NCBI RefSeq assembly: GCF_036327775.1
Contig: NZ_CP109598.1
Span: 5,964,001 to 6,028,000, forward strand
Length of the DNA stretch: 64,000 bases
Origin: Streptomyces sp. NBC_01498
GTDB taxonomy: Bacteria > Actinomycetota > Actinomycetes > Streptomycetales > Streptomycetaceae
Reading direction: 5' to 3'
The notes beneath the pieces are model-generated. The model had not been told where the DNA came from and did not search any database. It saw only the letters and a list, made by a program, of their open reading frames with translations. Positions 61,066 through 64,000 of this stretch are shown piece after piece. Position numbers and translations under genes: made by a program. Numbering within the stretch: the stretch's first letter is position 1; each line of letters starts with the position of its first letter.

Positions 61066-61602
61066 CTACGCGCGGGCCGCTTTCAGCCGCGCGTACGCGT
61101 CCACGCCGTCCGGAGTCCACCGCCGCCCGCCGCCGTCGGCGGACTCCGCCAGCCACCGGTCCAGCTCCGCCTCCGTGAGGAAGGCGTGCCAGTCGATCTC
61201 CTCCGCCTGCGGCGAGACCGGCAGCACGCAGCGCACCTCGTACACCCACGACCACCAGCCCTGCCCGACAGCCTCGGACCCGGACTCGTACAGGAACGAG
61301 AACAGCCGTACGGGGCGCGGCAGCCCCGACACCCCCAGCTCCTCCTCGGCCTCCCGCAGCGCCGCGTCGTCGTAGCTCTCGCCCGCGCCGACCACACCGC
61401 CCACGAACATGTCGTGACGGGACGGGAAGACGGCCTTGGTCGCGGTCCTGCGATGGACGAAGATCCGGTCCTCGGCGTCGCGGACCAGCACGAACGCACA
61501 GCGGTGCCGCAGCCCCTCCGCGTACGCCTCTCCCCGGGTGGCCTGCCGGACGACGCGGTCCTCCGCGTCGACGATGTCGATGATTTCGTCAGCGGCGCTC
61601 AT
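61066..61602 (-). CDS. NUDIX hydrolase
   Basis: A 178-residue NUDIX enzyme. The box runs from GGVVGAGESYDD to REAEEELGV near residues 66-89. The N-terminal IIDIVDAEDRVVRQATRGE and HRCAFVLV resemble the isopentenyl-diphosphate isomerase-like NUDIX branch, but the typical isomerase Cys/Glu pattern is not established. It is first in a three-gene run and convergent with nothing; the FAD protein gene diverges 104 bp away. Confidence 0.82.
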   Translation of the reverse strand: MSAADEIIDIVDAEDRVVRQATRGEAYAEGLRHRCAFVLVRDAEDRIFVHRRTATKAVFPSRHDMFVGGVVGAGESYDDAALREAEEELGVSGLPRPVRLFSFLYESGSEAVGQGWWSWVYEVRCVLPVSPQAEEIDWHAFLTEAELDRWLAESADGGGRRWTPDGVDAYARLKAARA

Positions 61603-61706
61603 GCCGTACAGCCTGGCACGGCACCCGCCCCGTCGAACGGTTGACTCGTTACCGGCCCGTACGGAAGATCGGACCACCTCAGTCGCCCCGAGAAGGTGGG
61701 AACCCC

Positions 61707-63362
61707 ATGGCGTACGACGCTGACGCGATCGTGATCGGCGCGGGACTGGCCGGGCTCGTCGCCACCGCCGAACTGGTCGGTGCCGGGCGCTCGGTGATCC
61801 TCCTCGACCAGGAACCCGAACAGTCGCTCGGCGGGCAGGCCCACTGGTCCTTCGGCGGGATGTTCCTCGTGGACTCGCCCGAGCAGCGGCGGCTGCGGGT
61901 CAAGGACAGCCGTGACCTCGCGCTCCAGGACTGGCTCGGCACGGCCGGTTTCGACCGCGACGAGGACCACTGGCCCCGCAAGTGGGCAGAGGCGTACGTG
62001 GACTTCGCCGCCGGGGAGAAACGGTCCTGGCTGCGCGAGCGCGGGGTGCGGTTCTTCCCCGTCGTCGGCTGGGCCGAGCGCGGCGGCTACGGCGCGAGCG
62101 GGCACGGCAACTCGGTGCCGCGCTTCCACATCACCTGGGGGACCGGCCCCGGAGTGGTCGAGCCGTTCGAGCGGGCGGTGCGCGAGGGCGTCGCCAAGGG
62201 CCTGGTGACCTTCCGCTTCCGGCACCGCGTCACCGCGCTCGGCACGACGGCGGGCGCCGTCGACACCGTGACCGGCGAGGTGCTGGAGCCGAGCGACGCC
62301 GCACGCGGCACGGCCAGCAGCCGGGCCACGGCCGGTTCCTTCACGCTCCGCGCACAGGCCGTGATCGTGACCTCCGGCGGCATCGGCGGCAACCACGACC
62401 TCGTACGCGCCCAGTGGCCCGCCCGCCTCGGCACCCCGCCCGCGACGATGCTCTCCGGCGTGCCCGCCCATGTCGACGGGCTGATGCTCGGCATCACGGA
62501 GGAGGCCGGCGCCCACCACATCAACCGGGACCGGATGTGGCACTACACGGAGGGCATCCAGAACTGGGACCCGATCTGGGCCCGGCACGGTATCCGCATC
62601 CTGCCGGGGCCCTCGTCGCTGTGGTTCGACGCGCGCGGCAGGCGGCTGCCGGTGCCGCTGTTCCCCGGCTTCGACACCCTCGGCACGCTGGAGCACATCA
62701 CGCACTCGGGCCACGACCACACCTGGTTCGTGCTCAACCGGCGCATCATCGGCAAGGAGTTCGCGCTCTCGGGATCCGAGCAGAACCCGGACCTCACGGG
62801 GAAGTCCGTCCGGGGCGTGATCGACCGGGCGCGCGCCGACGTGCCCGGACCGGTTCAGGCGTTCATGGACAACGGCGCCGACTTCGTCGTGGAGAAGGAC
62901 CTGGCCTCGCTCGTACGCGGCATGAACGCGCTCACCGGGGAGCCGCTGATCGACGAGGCGGAGCTGCGCCGGGAGATCGTCGCCCGCGACCGGGAGGTCG
63001 CCAACCCGTTCACCAAGGACCTCCAGATCACGGCCGTACGCGGGGCGCGCGCCTATCTGGGCGACAAGCTGATCCGTACGGTGGCGCCGCACCGCGTCCT
63101 CGACCCCGGGGCCGGGCCGCTGATCGCCGTACGGCTGCGGGTCCTGACCCGCAAGTCGCTCGGCGGGCTGGAGACGGACCTGTCGTCGCGGGTGCTGCGG
63201 GCGGACGGCACGCCGCTGCCCGGGGTGTACGCGGCGGGGGAGGCGGCCGGGTTCGGCGGGGGCGGCATGCACGGGTACCGGTCGCTGGAGGGGACGTTCC
63301 TCGGCGGCTGCGTGTTCTCCGGGCGCGCGGCGGGGCGGGCGGCGGCGGAGGCGGTCGCCTGA
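61707..63362 (+). CDS. FAD-binding dehydrogenase, KstD/fumarate-reductase-like
   Basis: A 551-residue flavoprotein of the FAD_binding_2 family, near 3-ketosteroid delta-1-dehydrogenases. The FAD motif is AIVIGAGLAGLVATAEL (about 8-24), with SLGGQAHWSFGGMF next. The substrate-domain stretch TSGGIGGNHDL and the C-terminal FAD segment AAGEAAGFGGGGMHGYRSLEG follow. No signal peptide is present. AAGGTGGG precedes ATG 61707. A steroid or aromatic-ketone substrate is family-based inference. Confidence 0.85.
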   Translation: MAYDADAIVIGAGLAGLVATAELVGAGRSVILLDQEPEQSLGGQAHWSFGGMFLVDSPEQRRLRVKDSRDLALQDWLGTAGFDRDEDHWPRKWAEAYVDFAAGEKRSWLRERGVRFFPVVGWAERGGYGASGHGNSVPRFHITWGTGPGVVEPFERAVREGVAKGLVTFRFRHRVTALGTTAGAVDTVTGEVLEPSDAARGTASSRATAGSFTLRAQAVIVTSGGIGGNHDLVRAQWPARLGTPPATMLSGVPAHVDGLMLGITEEAGAHHINRDRMWHYTEGIQNWDPIWARHGIRILPGPSSLWFDARGRRLPVPLFPGFDTLGTLEHITHSGHDHTWFVLNRRIIGKEFALSGSEQNPDLTGKSVRGVIDRARADVPGPVQAFMDNGADFVVEKDLASLVRGMNALTGEPLIDEAELRREIVARDREVANPFTKDLQITAVRGARAYLGDKLIRTVAPHRVLDPGAGPLIAVRLRVLTRKSLGGLETDLSSRVLRADGTPLPGVYAAGEAAGFGGGGMHGYRSLEGTFLGGCVFSGRAAGRAAAEAVA

Positions 63363-63470
63363 GGGTCCGGGGGTCCGGGGCCGGACCGGGTGGCTGTGAG
63401 ACATCTGACGAAACCATGACGGGCGCCGCCGGGCCTGGCTTCTGGACCCCCGTGGTGTTCGAATCGACGG

Positions 63471-64000
63471 GTGACCACTCCAGAGACCGGACCGGAGGGC
63501 CCGCCCGTCGGGCGGCGCCTGGTGCTCTCCATGCTGGGTCTCGGCGCCGCCGGACTCGTCACCGCGCCGTATCTCCAGCGGGGGCTCGAAGCCTTCCTCG
63601 GCGCGGCCTCCGACCGCGACCCGACGGGCCTGACCGGACTGCTGCCCAACGGGGGCGGCTTCCGCTACTACTCGGTGGCCACCTCCGTCCCCCGCAAGGG
63701 CCCCGGGAACTACCGGCTGACCGTGGACGGACTGGTCGACCGGCCCACCACGTACACGCTCGACGACCTGCGGAGCCTGCCGCAGACCCGCATGGTCCGT
63801 GACGTGCAGTGCGTCACCGGCTGGCGGGTGCCGGACACGGCGTTCGAGGGCGTACGGCTGTCGCGGGTCCTCGACGCGGCGGGGGTACGGCCGGGCGCCG
63901 GGGCTGTCCGCTTCACCTGCTTCGACGGCACCTACAGCGAGAGCCTCACCATGGAGCAGGCCCGGCGACCCGATGTACTCGTGGCCCTGCGGATGGGCGA
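63471..64000 (+). CDS. Sulfite-oxidase-family molybdopterin oxidoreductase (3' end off window)
   Basis: The first 176 codons of a molybdoenzyme. An N-terminal GRRLVLSMLGLGAAGLV looks like a twin-arginine leader or membrane anchor. The Moco domain follows: YRLTVDGLVDRPTTYTL and DVQCVTGWRV, whose Cys114 is the expected Mo ligand. The GTG start has no strong ribosome-binding site and may be leaderless. It starts 108 bp after the FAD protein gene, possibly one transcript. Confidence 0.82.
   Translation, partial: MTTPETGPEGPPVGRRLVLSMLGLGAAGLVTAPYLQRGLEAFLGAASDRDPTGLTGLLPNGGGFRYYSVATSVPRKGPGNYRLTVDGLVDRPTTYTLDDLRSLPQTRMVRDVQCVTGWRVPDTAFEGVRLSRVLDAAGVRPGAGAVRFTCFDGTYSESLTMEQARRPDVLVALRMG

Noticed and set aside
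61599-63404. 601-codon minus-strand frame
   Set aside because: Antisense to the FAD-binding dehydrogenase with its intact FAD motif.

Overview
This window looks like a chromosomal segment of a Streptomyces species. G+C is very high with strong third-position bias, GTG starts are frequent, GntR, TetR, MarR and ArsR regulators are abundant, and several secreted hydrolases are present. From memory, the gene content and order resemble the stretch of the S. coelicolor chromosome between soxR (SCO1697) and the dnaE2-like gene (SCO1739), including the lipases SCO1735 and SCO1725. That comparison is recall, not a computed alignment. I saw no rRNA, tRNA, CRISPR array, transposase or phage gene.

Left third (1-24 kb). 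An error-prone DNA polymerase III alpha subunit (dnaE2 type) runs off the left edge and carries a near-consensus LexA box. Next come a small membrane protein with an apparent frameshift, a methyltransferase and a secreted lipase. A polysaccharide-use cluster follows on the minus strand: a sortase-anchored AA10 LPMO, a CBM3-GH16 glucanase, a GH20 hexosaminidase, two ABC sugar permeases and a sugar-binding lipoprotein, with a divergent DasR-like GntR regulator. A tripartite tricarboxylate transporter (tctCBA) lies beside a lone response regulator. Then come a methyltransferase-NUDIX fusion, a DUF402 protein, a double GNAT protein, a small GntR and a MarR/ABC export operon.

Middle (24-47 kb). 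A DUF5925 AAA ATPase is followed by a 145-bp tandem repeat and a GT2-GT2-deacetylase operon. After these are a GDSL lipase, an orphan type-ISP specificity-like protein, a GntR-hmgA pair (homogentisate degradation), a TetR and a molybdopterin oxidoreductase flanked by degenerate repeats. An MFS-ALDH-ADH run, a TetR-ArsR-DMT exporter run, and a TetR/MaoC pair sharing a palindromic operator follow, then SoxR.

Right third (47-64 kb). NamZ (GH171), an SDR and a TetR lead into a lower-G+C five-gene operon at 51.1-54.7 kb: TPR membrane protein, P-loop kinase, RfaE-like nucleotidyltransferase, 2H phosphoesterase and methyltransferase. This is the best candidate here for an undescribed system. Next are an acyl-CoA dehydrogenase with an ACAD10-type phosphotransferase, a His-rich metal-binding protein, methionine aminopeptidase under a 22-bp palindrome, a NUDIX/DUF202 operon, a KstD-like flavoprotein and the start of a sulfite-oxidase-like molybdoenzyme.

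A regulatory theme emerges. The motif CATACCGACTGGT occurs 50-60 bp upstream of three separate lipid- or redox-type transcription units (molybdopterin oxidoreductase, SDR, phosphotransferase/ACAD), suggesting one local TetR regulon spread over 21 kb.
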